A stretch of DNA of 64,000 nucleotides. Origin: an uncultured Acetobacteroides sp. (GTDB lineage: Bacteria > Bacteroidota > Bacteroidia > Bacteroidales > ZOR0009). Every line of letters starts with the position of its first letter. Positions within the stretch are counted from its first letter, which is position 1. The notes under the pieces were generated by a model. The model was not told where the DNA came from. It worked only from the letters and a program-made list of their open reading frames with translations, and ran no database searches. A program made the position numbers and the translations under genes. Positions 9,190 through 19,086 of this stretch are shown piece after piece. The stretch covers positions 3,539,996-3,603,995 of the forward strand of contig NZ_OY782755.1 in NCBI RefSeq assembly GCF_963678165.1. Direction: 5' to 3'.

Positions 9190-10377
9190 TCAGGCAACGA
9201 CAGACTTAATCAGATTTGCGGCATCTAGCAACGAGGTAGCAGATCGCATCTTGAGCCCTGATTCATCAAGTATTCTTTTGCCCTCAATAGCATTCGTTCC
9301 CTGAAGACGCACAATTACAGGAATTCCAATCGTCCCTACCTCCTTACACGCACTCACAATACCTTGGGCAACCCTATCGCATCGAACAATACCACCAAAG
9401 ATATTTATAAGAATGGCCTTCACGTTCGGATCTTTTAGGATGATTCTGAACCCAGCCCCTACTGATGCTGCACTTGCACCGCCTCCCACGTCCAAAAAGT
9501 TGGCTGGAGCGCCACCAGAATGCTTAATGATGTCCATCGTTGCCATGGCCAAACCAGCACCATTCACCATGCAGCCTACATTTCCATCAAGCTTTACGAA
9601 GTTGAGCTTACAAGCAGCAGCCTCCACTTCGTAGGGGTCTTCCTCGTTCTCATCCCTATATGCTGCAATAGATGGATTTCTAAACAAGGCATTATCATCA
9701 ATAGCCATTTTAGCATCAACCGCAAAAATACGCCCATCCGCAGCCTTTAGGAGCGGGTTGATTTCGAGTAGCGATGCATCAGAGCCAACATAGGCATTAT
9801 ATGCGGCCAGTATAGCCCTTCCAAAATTCTTCAAGGACACCCCAGAAAGACCCAACCTGAAGCCCATTTTCCTAACTTGGTAATCTTGCAGCCCTACTGG
9901 CTCAACAATTTCCCTAAATATAAGGTTGGGAGATTTTAGGGCTACCTCTTCGATATCAACACCGCCTTCTGCTGAATACACAATTGAATTTTTGCCAACC
10001 TTTCGATCCAGCAGAATGGAAAGGTAGAGCTCTTTCAATGGCTCCGAACCTGAAGAGTAAACATTCTCGGTCACCAGCACCTTACGCACCTTTTTGCCTT
10101 CTACACCGGTTTGATGCGTCACCAGCTGCATGCCAATCATTGCCTCGGCAATCTCATATGCTTGCTCTGCCGATATAGCCAGCTTCACACCACCGCCCTT
10201 ACCACGACCACCTGCATGGATTTGAGCCTTAATAACACAGCTATCAGAATTTACCTCTTCCTTTAATCGAAGAGCAGCATCTAGCACCTCTGCGGGGGAA
10301 GAAGCAAGAATTCCAAAAGGAACAGGAACACCATACTTGGCTAAAATCTCTTTCGCCTGATACTCGTGCAAATTCAT
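9190..10377 (-). CDS. sucC: Succinyl-CoA synthetase beta subunit (ADP-forming type)
   Basis: Beta subunit of succinate-CoA ligase, which couples succinyl-CoA cleavage to nucleotide phosphorylation in the TCA cycle or succinate pathway. The 395 residues start with the ATP-grasp motif MNLHEYQAKEILAKYGVPVP; AQIHAGGRGKGGGVKLA and the C-terminal NIFGGIVRCDRVAQGIV (phosphate and alpha-subunit contact region) are intact. The alpha subunit gene sucD normally follows sucC; here the next 520 bp downstream hold no gene, so the partner must be encoded elsewhere. Confidence 0.95.
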   Translation of the reverse strand: MNLHEYQAKEILAKYGVPVPFGILASSPAEVLDAALRLKEEVNSDSCVIKAQIHAGGRGKGGGVKLAISAEQAYEIAEAMIGMQLVTHQTGVEGKKVRKVLVTENVYSSGSEPLKELYLSILLDRKVGKNSIVYSAEGGVDIEEVALKSPNLIFREIVEPVGLQDYQVRKMGFRLGLSGVSLKNFGRAILAAYNAYVGSDASLLEINPLLKAADGRIFAVDAKMAIDDNALFRNPSIAAYRDENEEDPYEVEAAACKLNFVKLDGNVGCMVNGAGLAMATMDIIKHSGGAPANFLDVGGGASAASVGAGFRIILKDPNVKAILINIFGGIVRCDRVAQGIVSACKEVGTIGIPVIVRLQGTNAIEGKRILDESGLKMRSATSLLDAANLIKSVVA

Positions 10378-10444
10378 AAAGATGAAATGATAGATACGGT
10401 TTAACGCTAAGTTGTTATATCTTTACCCCTCTTTTATGGTAAAC

Positions 10445-10975
10445 ATGAGAAAGTTAGAAGTACACGAGTTAAACAGATTAGATGTCGAAGAGTTCAAGAG
10501 GATAGAAAAACACCCTGTCGTAATTGTACTCGACAACGTTAGGAGTCAGAACAATATTGGATCTGTATTTCGCACAGCCGATGCCTTTAGAATCGAAAAG
10601 GTGGTGCTAACAGGAATATGCTCAACACCACCTAACAAGGAAATTCACAAAACAGCCTTAGGTGCCGAAAACAGTGTTGAATGGGAATACTTCGATAAAT
10701 GTACCGACGCTGTTGAAAGCCTAAAAAATGCAGGCTACACCATTGTATCTATTGAGCAAGTAGAAGGTAGCATTTCTCTCGAAAAGTTCACAATCGATCA
10801 AAATGCTAAATATGCATTAGTGCTAGGCAACGAGGTTAAGGGCGTCGATCAGGAAGTTGTGCAAGCAAGCGATTGTGCTATTGAAATCCCACAAGAGGGA
10901 ACAAAGCATTCGCTCAATGTCTCTATTACAGCAGGGATTGTAATGTGGGAGTTCTTTCGGAAGTTTTCGTTTTAG
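10445..10975 (+). CDS. SPOUT (TrmH/SpoU family) RNA 2'-O-methyltransferase
   Basis: Predicted to methylate a ribose 2'-OH in tRNA or rRNA using S-adenosylmethionine. The three SpoU motifs are present: motif 1 VLDNVRSQNNIGSVFRTADA, motif 2 YALVLGNEVKGV, motif 3 IPQEGTKHSLNVSITAGIV, which build the knotted cofactor site. I start at ATG 10445 (MRKLEVHELNRL), where the family similarity begins; an upstream reading to 10412 is possible. At 177 residues it lacks the N-terminal RNA-binding extension of larger TrmH/RlmB proteins. The substrate is unknown. Confidence 0.88.
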   Translation: MRKLEVHELNRLDVEEFKRIEKHPVVIVLDNVRSQNNIGSVFRTADAFRIEKVVLTGICSTPPNKEIHKTALGAENSVEWEYFDKCTDAVESLKNAGYTIVSIEQVEGSISLEKFTIDQNAKYALVLGNEVKGVDQEVVQASDCAIEIPQEGTKHSLNVSITAGIVMWEFFRKFSF

Positions 10976-11014
10976 CAGCCAAGGTTCAGTAGGCAATCGC
11001 CGATTATACGGCAC

Positions 11015-11045
11015 AAAAAAAGGAGGCTCAAGGCCTCCTCTTTTT
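11015..11045. terminator. Bidirectional terminator between SPOUT methyltransferase and TPR lipoprotein
   Basis: A tract, GGAGGC..GCCTCC stem, T tract, located between two convergent genes. Confidence 0.85.
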
Positions 11046-11065
11046 ATATCAGAATCATCTATATA

Positions 11066-12775
11066 CTATAGAAGAGATTGGAATGCAGCATTCTGAAGAT
11101 ATGCACGGAATTCGAATTCAGTTGCAGCAAGTTTCTTCAATGAAGCATCACCAGATACAGCTTGCTTCAAGTTGCTAAGCAATGCCGATTCGTTTCCTTG
11201 ACGAGCAGCGATAACAGCCTTAAGGTAAGCACCCTTTGGAGTGTTAACTTGCTCAAGAACCTTAGAAGCATTTTCAGTCTTACCTACAAGAAGTAGAGCA
11301 AGAGCTTGGTTGAACGAGTTCGATCCTGCAAGGTAATCAACTGCAGCAGTGTATTGACCCTTAGTGATTGCAATGTAAGCAAGGTTGTGCTTAACTTGTT
11401 CACCAGCATCACCAGCTTGAACAAACAGCTTTTCAGCTTCAGCAATCTTACCTTGAGCAAGAGCAACAGCACCTTGGTTGTTCTTAACAACTGCATCGCT
11501 ATTAATAGCAGCAGCAGCTTCGAATTGCTTAGCAGCCTCAGCAACCTTTCCTTGCATTAGGTAAACAGCACCAAGGTTATTAATTGCCTTGTAGTTTTTG
11601 CTATCAATTTGAATAGCGCCTTCGTATGCTGCAATTTTGTAAGATGGATCAGAAGAAAGTTTAGCACCATACACTAGTTGATCTGCAGAAATGTTGCTGA
11701 AATCCTTGTTTTGAATCTTAGCCTTGATTTGATCATCAGAAAGACCAATGCTATTTACGTTAGCAATAAGGTTAGACTTTCTAAGTGCTGGAAGAATTGT
11801 CTTCTTAAGGTCAGGCCAACCTGCAGATAGATTCTTGATTTCACGGTCGCGAACGTTAGGATCGCTATACATAGAAACTACTCGAAGGATAAGTTCCTTA
11901 TCGGCAATATTTGAAGCGCTAACTAGTGCAACAAAACCATCCCAATCTTCACCAAGAGAGGTAACTTCTGGCTTGCTAACCACATCTTTAATCTTCTTGA
12001 AATCCTTCTTTACAGCATCCTTAGTAGAAGCACCACGCTTGGCAGAAAGTTTGTCGTTTAATTCAACTGGACCATCTGGAGAAGCGTAAGCCTTTATGGA
12101 AAGACCTTGGAAAGATTTATTTACAGTATCACCCTTAACCTTTGCAATGTATTGCTCTAAGTCTTTAACTTGAGACTTAGACAACTGCTTCTTTTCTACT
12201 ATTGCCTTGTTAATCATGAAAAGAATTTCAGCAGATTGTTGTTCTGGAGTAACTCTTTGGTAAGATTGATCATAGAAAATTGGAGCAGCAGCAGGAGTTG
12301 CTAAAGTGTATAGAGCACTAACGCCATCAGCCAACTTATAAGGTTGATCGAATGGAATAGTCTTACCCTTATAAAGGATCTTTACACGAAGCTCAAGTTT
12401 CGCCATTCTAAGCTGATCGCTGTATGGGAATTCAACCTCTTGCTCATAGCTACCACCATTTTCGTAGCTAATAACCTGATTGTTATCCTTTACATCTTCG
12501 CCCTGAAGAAGTTTTGCTGTTGCTGCAAGTTCACCTCCATTATAAACCAAAACAGGAGTTAACTCAAGTACAGCCTTCTTGTTGAAGAACTTGACTGGGA
12601 AAGCAACGCTAATCTTAGCCTTAACAGTTCCAGCTTTTGCTTCAAGTGAAGATGGAACGCAGGATACCTTTACTTGGTCAACTGCCTTCTTCATCTTTTC
12701 AGGATTGCTACAACTTCCCAAAAGAAGTACTACAGCAACCATCCATGCTAAATAGCTGATACGAATGTTTCTCAT
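11066..12775 (-). CDS. TPR-containing lipoprotein with OmpA-like segment
   Basis: A 569-residue envelope protein. The signal MRNIRISYLAWMVAVVLLLG is followed by lipobox LLGSC. Residues of about 30-190 form beta-rich domains with paired charged strands. Around residue 228, IKAYASPDGPVELNDKLSAKRG resembles the OmpA/peptidoglycan-binding loop (S-x-D/E-G, N-x-L-S-x-x-R). The C-terminal third has TPR repeats (YKAINNLGAVYLMQGKVAEA, VVKNNQGAVALAQGKIAEA, VKHNLAYIAITKGQYTAA). Proteins of this plan are common in Bacteroidota, but a precise function is not known to me. It is a single gene between two terminators. Confidence 0.8.
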   Translation of the reverse strand: MRNIRISYLAWMVAVVLLLGSCSNPEKMKKAVDQVKVSCVPSSLEAKAGTVKAKISVAFPVKFFNKKAVLELTPVLVYNGGELAATAKLLQGEDVKDNNQVISYENGGSYEQEVEFPYSDQLRMAKLELRVKILYKGKTIPFDQPYKLADGVSALYTLATPAAAPIFYDQSYQRVTPEQQSAEILFMINKAIVEKKQLSKSQVKDLEQYIAKVKGDTVNKSFQGLSIKAYASPDGPVELNDKLSAKRGASTKDAVKKDFKKIKDVVSKPEVTSLGEDWDGFVALVSASNIADKELILRVVSMYSDPNVRDREIKNLSAGWPDLKKTILPALRKSNLIANVNSIGLSDDQIKAKIQNKDFSNISADQLVYGAKLSSDPSYKIAAYEGAIQIDSKNYKAINNLGAVYLMQGKVAEAAKQFEAAAAINSDAVVKNNQGAVALAQGKIAEAEKLFVQAGDAGEQVKHNLAYIAITKGQYTAAVDYLAGSNSFNQALALLLVGKTENASKVLEQVNTPKGAYLKAVIAARQGNESALLSNLKQAVSGDASLKKLAATEFEFRAYLQNAAFQSLL

Positions 12776-12991
12776 AATCGCTTGTCTATTTTTGTATTAA
12801 AGTTTCTTTTTACAAACTCAGGCCATTCACCTGCAAACTTATAAATCTTTAAGCTAAAAAAGAAATAAATAGATCAAATAAATCGGTTTTCCTCTTTTAC
12901 TCAATAGATAATGCGTAAATCACTTAGAATTAACAGCAACAAACGCCAAAAGTCAACACCCATGAACCACATTTAGGCTATTTTAACCAAC

Positions 12992-13019
12992 AAAAAGGGG
13001 GAACAAATGCCCCCCCTTT
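12992..13019 (-). terminator. Terminator of the rpsO-pnp unit
   Basis: On the minus strand a GC-only stem (GGGGGC..CCCCC type) around GCATTTGTT is followed by TTTTTG, 20 bp after the pnp stop. Confidence 0.7.
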
Positions 13020-13039
13020 CCTATAGTTATATCCTCATA

Positions 13040-15232
13040 TTACTCTTTACGCTCAGGTCTCGAAGGGCGATCCCCACGTTTAGGACCATCGGGACGTGGT
13101 TCACGAGGTGCTTGCTCTGGTCGTGGAAGAAGTGCTCTACGACTCAACTTCAACTTCCCAGTCTTCTTGTCGACTTCAATGAGCTTTACATCAACAATAT
13201 CACCTTCTTTAAGAACATCTTCCACCTTTTCGACACGGTTATGGTCAATCTCTGAAATATGGAGAAGACCATCCTTACCAGGTAGAATCTCAACAAATGC
13301 TCCAAACTGAAGAATTGACTTCACCTTTCCACGGTAAACCTCACCCTCTTCAGGAACTGCTACTATGGCTTTAATCTTTTGAGCTGCAGCAAGAAGTCCG
13401 TCTCTATCTTCACTAAAGATATCAACAATACCCTTATTTTCAACCTCAGTAATGGTAATTGTAGTATTAGTCTCCTTTTGGATTTCCTGGATGATCTTAC
13501 CGCCAGGTCCAATAACCGCGCCAATAAACTCCTTAGGTATGATGATTTGCTCAATACGAGGAACATGTGGTTTGTAATCCTCTCGTGGTTCTTTTATCGT
13601 TTCTAAAATCTTACCTAAAATATGCATACGCCCAGCACGAGCTTGATCTAGCGCTTGAGATAGTATCTCATACGACAACCCGTCAACCTTAATATCCATT
13701 TGAGTAGCAGTGATACCATTCTCAGTTCCTGTAACTTTAAAGTCCATATCACCAAGATGATCTTCATCGCCAAGAATGTCTGAAAGGACAGCAAATTTTC
13801 CCGTCTTCTTATCTGCAATAAGCCCCATTGCTATACCTGAAACTGGACGCTTAATCTTCACACCTGCATCCATAAGAGCAAGAGTCCCAGCACAAACAGT
13901 AGCCATTGATGAAGAACCGTTAGACTCAAGAATATCTGAAACAACGCGAACTGCGTATGGGTTTTCAGGATTCTTTGGAACCATAGGCTTAAGAGCACGG
14001 AATGCAAGATTTCCATGTCCAATTTCTCGACGGCTTAGTCCACGTGAAGCACGAGCATCACCAGTTGAGAAAGGAGGAAAATTATAGTGAAGGACAAACT
14101 GCTCGGTACCTTGATTAAGAACCTCGTCGATTTGTTTCTCGTCAAGTTTTGTTCCAAGCGTTACAGTAGTAAGCGACTGTGTTTCTCCACGAGTAAAGAC
14201 AGCTGAACCGTGAGCCGATGGAAGATAGTCCACCTCACTCCATATTGGACGAATAGTTTTTGTGTCGCGTCCATCAAGACGTACTCCTTCGTCAATGATC
14301 ATACGACGCATGGCCTCTTTAAGTACATCGTGGAAGTAGCGTTCTACAACAGGTTTCATACCGGCAAGAACCTCTTCTGGTACTGATGCCTCGAATTCTT
14401 CAAGAACTGCAGCAAATTTATCGCTACGTTCATGCTTCGAGGTCATTCCTTTTGCTATCTCGTATACTTTATCGTAGGTTTCTTTCCAAATCTTTTCACG
14501 AAGTTCTTCGTCATTACGCTCATGGCAGTATGTTCGCTTAGTGGTTTTACCAACCATTTCAGCAAGTTCTACTTGGGCGATACAGTGCTTCTTAATTACC
14601 TCATGAGCAAACTTGATCGCATCAAGCATATCCACTTCCGAAACTTCATTCATTTCACCTTCTACCATCATAATATTATCGAGGGTAGCGGCTACCATAA
14701 TGTCTATATCGGCATCCTTAAGCTGCGAGAACGTTGGGTTAACCATCAGTTCGCCATTAACTCTTGCAACACGAACTTCTGAAATTGGGCCATTAAATGG
14801 AATGTCGGAGACAGCCAACGCTGCAGATGCGGCAAGACCTGCAAGTGCATCTGGCATAGTATCTTTATCTGCAGAAATTAGGTTTACAGTAACAAAAACC
14901 TCTGCATGAAAATCATCTGGGAATAGAGGACGTAGAGCGCGATCAACCAATCGCGAAACTAGAACCTCATAGTCAGAAGGCTTTGCCTCTCTTTTCATAA
15001 ACCCACCAGGGAAACGACCTGCAGCTGCATACTTTTCCTTGTAGTCTACTGAAAGTGGCATAAAGTCAACGTCCTCCTTGGCCTCCTTTGCAGCAGTAAC
15101 AGTGGCAAGGAGCATCGTATTACCCATCTTAACCACAACAGAACCGTCAGCTTGCTTGGCCAACTTCCCTGTTTCTATCTCAATTACCCTGCCATCACCA
15201 AGTTCAATTGTTTTTTTGATCGCATTATACAT
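13040..15232 (-). CDS. pnp: Polynucleotide phosphorylase
   Basis: 3'-5' phosphorolytic exoribonuclease of RNA decay; it forms a trimer. All expected domains are in order over 730 residues: first RNase PH domain (about 10-140), helical linker, second RNase PH domain (about 310-545, with [18 protein letters not shown] and [13 protein letters not shown]), KH domain ([20 protein letters not shown], about 560-610), S1 domain ([20 protein letters not shown], about 625-695) and a basic Pro-rich tail ([19 protein letters not shown]). It follows rpsO on the same strand, the usual pairing. Confidence 0.97.
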   Translation of the reverse strand: MYNAIKKTIELGDGRVIEIETGKLAKQADGSVVVKMGNTMLLATVTAAKEAKEDVDFMPLSVDYKEKYAAAGRFPGGFMKREAKPSDYEVLVSRLVDRALRPLFPDDFHAEVFVTVNLISADKDTMPDALAGLAASAALAVSDIPFNGPISEVRVARVNGELMVNPTFSQLKDADIDIMVAATLDNIMMVEGEMNEVSEVDMLDAIKFAHEVIKKHCIAQVELAEMVGKTTKRTYCHERNDEELREKIWKETYDKVYEIAKGMTSKHERSDKFAAVLEEFEASVPEEVLAGMKPVVERYFHDVLKEAMRRMIIDEGVRLDGRDTKTIRPIWSEVDYLPSAHGSAVFTRGETQSLTTVTLGTKLDEKQIDEVLNQGTEQFVLHYNFPPFSTGDARASRGLSRREIGHGNLAFRALKPMVPKNPENPYAVRVVSDILESNGSSSMATVCAGTLALMDAGVKIKRPVSGIAMGLIADKKTGKFAVLSDILGDEDHLGDMDFKVTGTENGITATQMDIKVDGLSYEILSQALDQARAGRMHILGKILETIKEPREDYKPHVPRIEQIIIPKEFIGAVIGPGGKIIQEIQKETNTTITITEVENKGIVDIFSEDRDGLLAAAQKIKAIVAVPEEGEVYRGKVKSILQFGAFVEILPGKDGLLHISEIDHNRVEKVEDVLKEGDIVDVKLIEVDKKTGKLKLSRRALLPRPEQAPREPRPDGPKRGDRPSRPERKE

Positions 15233-15278
15233 ATAAAAACCTCTTTATTAATTCCAATCTCGTTATAAAAAAACAAAT

Positions 15279-15333
15279 ATACTCCTTTTGTTAAAAAGGA
15301 GTATAAAAAAAGGCAATTTTGCAATTGCCTTTT
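15279..15333 (-). terminator. Two consecutive hairpins between rpsO and pnp
   Basis: Hairpin A (15308-15333) is AAAAGGCAAT..ATTGCCTTTT just after rpsO; hairpin B (15279-15304) is ATACTCCTTTT..AAAAGGAGTAT nearer pnp. Double hairpins here may partially terminate the rpsO transcript or act as processing sites for the rpsO-pnp message, as RNase III sites do in enterobacteria; that role is inferred. Confidence 0.7.
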
Positions 15334-15337
15334 AAAA

Positions 15338-15610
15338 TTATTTTCTCAAGTTAAGAGCCTTGATAATTGCTCTATATCTTTCAATTTCCGTATCCTTCAA
15401 ATACTCGAGCAATCTTCTTCTCTTACCCACCAACTTAAGTAGCGAACGTTGGGTGTCATAATCCTTACGGTGGGTTTTGAGATGCTCGGTTAAATGGTTG
15501 ATACGGTATGAAAATAGCGCAATCTGACCCTCTGCTGAGCCAGTATCGGTATTAGACTTCCCGTACTGTTGAAAAAGTTCTTGTTTTTTCTCTGCTGTTA
15601 AATAACTCAT
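15338..15610 (-). CDS. rpsO: 30S ribosomal protein S15
   Basis: Primary 16S rRNA-binding protein of the small subunit. The 90 residues carry the family hallmarks: DTGSAEGQIALFSYRINHLT, HLKTHRKDYDTQRSLLKLVG and KRRRLLEYLK. It is upstream of pnp and driven by the strong promoter at 15649-15679. Confidence 0.98.
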   Translation of the reverse strand: MSYLTAEKKQELFQQYGKSNTDTGSAEGQIALFSYRINHLTEHLKTHRKDYDTQRSLLKLVGKRRRLLEYLKDTEIERYRAIIKALNLRK

Positions 15611-15648
15611 CTCTAAATGTTTTTATAACGTTCGCCTATAAAGACGCG

Positions 15649-15679
15649 CAAAATTAAGCAATATTTCTGGTTCGGCAAA
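15649..15679 (-). promoter_or_regulatory. Bacteroidetes-type promoter of rpsO-pnp
   Basis: On the minus strand: TTTG (15679-15676), exactly 19 bp, then TAATTTTG (15656-15649). This is a full consensus match, 39 bp before the rpsO start codon. Confidence 0.8.
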
Positions 15680-15753
15680 TCATCCACCCACTTTTTTCTA
15701 CCAATTAACTTCAGAAAAGCTTAACCATCAGCAAAAACTAGCATATTGCAATT

Positions 15754-17043
15754 CTAGCGCATACAGACGCCTCCTTCTACAATTTTTTTCCCTATTGGGC
15801 AGCACAAACAGCGTTTTTCATCGCAGTACACCTTTTTTAAATGCAGCAAAGCCTGTGTGTAAAATGCAGACTTTACTGGCATACCCAACCGCCTCCATCT
15901 ATCAACTACACTATTATTATCAGGGGAGATAGCATCAAGCAGATCAAGTGCTTTTTCTTTTAAATGGTATGCGTCATTCATATGTCCATATGCAAAAACG
16001 AAAGGAACAAGGAGATTTATACCAAGCAGATTCAAGGCGCCATTCCCCAAACGCTTCTTCTGCGAAACAGTTGTTTTACCAAACACGAAGTGATCTTCCC
16101 AATAGGGTGAAAGTTCTATATTCGAAAATAACGCACAGAACTCTTCGAAACTGCTGCATATTACTATGCTGCCAAATATTGATGAATGTTCATGAAGCAA
16201 ACTTGCAAGTTGCGCTATACGTATGGTTGGAAAATTTTGAGGCCTAGTTCTCAGAAATTTCCACATACTTTTATCCAATGGTTTCAACTTGTATTTTGCT
16301 GATAAGAATTGGTACTCGAGTTTTAAGGTTGTCGTATATGTGTCATCTTCAACATTGCAGAGTAAGCCTGCTTGTCCAAACAGCAACGCTTCTATTGACA
16401 ATCTGCTGTTACGATGCTTTAGTATCATCTGATGTGGCAAAGCTTTTGCCAACAACTCGAATGGTAGCGAGTTTATTGAAAATCCAAAGTTTCTCAGAAG
16501 AAAGATATAGGCAACCTCTTCCCAGTTACTTGATGTTCTCTTAAGTTCATGCTCAATTGCTTCTACTTTTTTACCCAACTTCTCGACCAGCAATCTTCCT
16601 AAAAATTGCTTTATCAAAAAGGAATCAATTTCAGCAATATACCTTTCGCAAGGAATCCAATCAGACGAGTTAATCATCTCGCGATATCGGACTTCAAGGC
16701 TTTTATCGAAGTGTAATACAGCACACTTAACAGAAGTTCCAGTCGTTCGAGTTATCTCCACATCATCATGATTAGCAACAATGTGCATAATTACACTGTC
16801 ATACGCCTTGTCGGTATGATGGTTGTGCTTTAGCCAGTCTGAGGTATTTTGGTGAACTTCTACATTACCAGCCCAGAGCTGACCATCGATTTGCAACTTA
16901 GCATTGAAAAAATCGGGACCTGAATCACCATTTTGACTACCAGCATGCAGCACTTTAACGTTTTCGCCCGAGATGCACACCAACTCTCTTGTGTCAAAAA
17001 GCTGAAACTTCCATATAAATTGCAAGAAATGTTCACTCATCAT
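15754..17043 (-). CDS. DUF2851 family protein
   Basis: A 429-residue conserved protein of Bacteroidota without known function. The diagnostic N-terminal block is clear: MSEHFLQFIWKFQLFDTREL, then GSQNGDSGPDFFNAKLQID, WAGNVEVHQNTSDW and DSVIMHIVANHDD, a strand pattern reminiscent of nucleases but without an activity I can assign. The C-terminus has four Cys (VYCDEKRCLCCPIGKK) that could bind metal. It has no signal peptide and no operon partner; about 210 bp separate it from the divergent kinase gene. Confidence 0.85.
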   Translation of the reverse strand: MMSEHFLQFIWKFQLFDTRELVCISGENVKVLHAGSQNGDSGPDFFNAKLQIDGQLWAGNVEVHQNTSDWLKHNHHTDKAYDSVIMHIVANHDDVEITRTTGTSVKCAVLHFDKSLEVRYREMINSSDWIPCERYIAEIDSFLIKQFLGRLLVEKLGKKVEAIEHELKRTSSNWEEVAYIFLLRNFGFSINSLPFELLAKALPHQMILKHRNSRLSIEALLFGQAGLLCNVEDDTYTTTLKLEYQFLSAKYKLKPLDKSMWKFLRTRPQNFPTIRIAQLASLLHEHSSIFGSIVICSSFEEFCALFSNIELSPYWEDHFVFGKTTVSQKKRLGNGALNLLGINLLVPFVFAYGHMNDAYHLKEKALDLLDAISPDNNSVVDRWRRLGMPVKSAFYTQALLHLKKVYCDEKRCLCCPIGKKIVEGGVCMR

Positions 17044-17252
17044 TTTGAATGTTTAAAAACAAGACCAACCATTTGAGATTAAATATACAATAAATCTCAC
17101 AGAACTAAAATGATTGCATTTGTACGGTAAAAATTACACGATCCTCTCTATATTATTTACAGCAAACAGGAACTCGTCACATTAAAATATTCTAAATGGC
17201 CACATCAAACAATCAATAAAAGATTAGTTTTAGCGCTCAAAATAGAGCAAAC

Positions 17253-18914
17253 ATGTCGAATAGAATTGAAATTGTCGTTGATAACATTGGGAATAAAGCA
17301 CATGTTGAACCTGGAATGTCATTATCCGACATAGCAAAATCTCAGAATATAATGTTAAAGCATCCTATTCTAGGTGCTTTTGTAAACAACAAAATTAAAG
17401 AGCTTTCATACAAGATTTATTCTCCAAAAACTGTTCGTTTTATTGATATCACCCACCAAGCAGGACGGAGAATGTACGAGCGTTCGCTATTCTTTGTCCT
17501 TAACAAGGCCATAAAAGAGGTACTTCCTTCCAAGCAGCTGCGAATAGAGCACTCCATATCAAAAGGCTACTACTGCGAAATAGAGGGTATGGAAGGCGTT
17601 GACCTCGAAATTGTAATGGCAATCCTCGATAGAATGAAGGAAATAATTGATGCAGATCTTCCTTTTACCCGAATAAAAATGCTTACAGAAGAGGCTATTC
17701 CTCTTTTTGAAAAAGAGGGATTGAGCCAAAAGGTAAAGCTGCTAAAGACTAAGCCTAAACTATACACATCCGTCTATAAGCTAGATGGCACTATAGACTA
17801 CTACTACGAAGAGCTAGTTCCGTCTACAGGTTACCTTACTAACTTCGATTTGGTAAAGTATTTCGAGGGTATGCTTTTAATGACTCCCAAAAAAGACAAT
17901 CCAGAGAAACTAGAAGACATCATCCTACAAAACAAGATGTTCGATATCTTTCAAGAACAAAAGGATTGGCTTAAGATTATTGATGCAGAAACAATCGGAG
18001 ATCTTAACCAGACCATACTGGAAGGAAACGGCGGGGAACTAATTAAGGTTGCAGAAGCACTCCATGAAAAAAAGGTTGCACAAATAGCCGATCAAATCTA
18101 CAGCAGGAAGGACGTACACCTTGCGCTCATTTCAGGTCCGTCATCAAGCGGAAAAACAACCTTTTCGAAGCGTCTTGCTGTTCAACTTCGCGTTCTTGGG
18201 CTAAAGCCAGTAACTATCTCCATGGACAACTACTTTGTTGACCGCGAGCACACCCCTAAAGACGAAAATGGCAACTACGATTTCGAATCGATTTACGCCG
18301 TTGACATAAAGCAATTCAACACAGACCTAACCGCCTTAATGAACGGAGAGACTGTTGAAATTCCAATATTTAACTTCGAGACAGGGCAACGAATTTACAA
18401 GGGACACAGGCTGAAAATTGACAAAAACAGCATCATCATCGTTGAAGGTATCCATGCACTAAATCCTATGCTTACCTCGATGATTGAGGATAAGAAAAAA
18501 TTTAAGATCTACCTTTCGGCACTTACATCTATTTCGATGGATAGGCACAACCATGTACCAACTACCGACAACAGACTTATCCGCCGAATTGTACGCGATG
18601 CTCGATACAGAAGCTACTCAGCCTACGAAACCGTAAAAAGATGGCCCAGCGTCCGTAACGGCGAAGAAAAAAACATTTTCCCCTACCAAGAGTTTGCTGA
18701 TGTGATGTTCAACTCGGCCCTACTCTACGAGCTGGCAGTCCTAAAACAATATGCAGAACCTCTCCTTAGAGAAGTACCTCCTACTGCCCCTGAATACGCT
18801 GAAGCTCATAGACTCCTTAAATTCCTCAGCTACTTTGTTCCTCTCCTGGAGGAAGAGATTCCACCAACTTCAATTTTAAGAGAATTTTTGGGAGGAAGTA
18901 GCTTTAGTTTTTAA
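17253..18914 (+). CDS. Nucleoside (uridine-type) kinase with TGS and ThrRS-like N-terminal domains
   Basis: Predicted cytosolic kinase phosphorylating uridine/cytidine or a related nucleoside. Over 553 residues: a TGS-like domain (about 1-60), a segment like the second additional domain of threonyl-tRNA synthetase (about 65-190, including RRMYERSLFFVLNKA), and a P-loop kinase domain from residue 290 with GPSSSGKTT at 295-303, ISMDNYFVDREHTP and IIVEGIHALNP. The fusion of TGS/SAD modules to a uridine-kinase fold is a known architecture in Bacteroidota and Firmicutes; the purpose of the N-terminal modules is not established. Confidence 0.9.
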   Translation: MSNRIEIVVDNIGNKAHVEPGMSLSDIAKSQNIMLKHPILGAFVNNKIKELSYKIYSPKTVRFIDITHQAGRRMYERSLFFVLNKAIKEVLPSKQLRIEHSISKGYYCEIEGMEGVDLEIVMAILDRMKEIIDADLPFTRIKMLTEEAIPLFEKEGLSQKVKLLKTKPKLYTSVYKLDGTIDYYYEELVPSTGYLTNFDLVKYFEGMLLMTPKKDNPEKLEDIILQNKMFDIFQEQKDWLKIIDAETIGDLNQTILEGNGGELIKVAEALHEKKVAQIADQIYSRKDVHLALISGPSSSGKTTFSKRLAVQLRVLGLKPVTISMDNYFVDREHTPKDENGNYDFESIYAVDIKQFNTDLTALMNGETVEIPIFNFETGQRIYKGHRLKIDKNSIIIVEGIHALNPMLTSMIEDKKKFKIYLSALTSISMDRHNHVPTTDNRLIRRIVRDARYRSYSAYETVKRWPSVRNGEEKNIFPYQEFADVMFNSALLYELAVLKQYAEPLLREVPPTAPEYAEAHRLLKFLSYFVPLLEEEIPPTSILREFLGGSSFSF

Positions 18915-18951
18915 TCATACTGCACTGTTTTTATAGCACTTAGAACTAGAC

Positions 18952-18983
18952 AACAGAATAAGTCACCAAAAACTTATTCTGTT
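18952..18983 (+). terminator. Hairpin after the nucleoside kinase gene
   Basis: Perfect 12-bp stem AACAGAATAAGT / ACTTATTCTGTT with 8-nt loop, followed by GGTTTAT. Confidence 0.65.
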
Positions 18984-19086
18984 GGTTTATGCTAGGGCTA
19001 TGATTTCCAAATATCTTTTATATTTTTAAGCTATATTTAGAGATGATCTAGACTAATTACCGAACTACAAGTAACCTAATAGGGAA

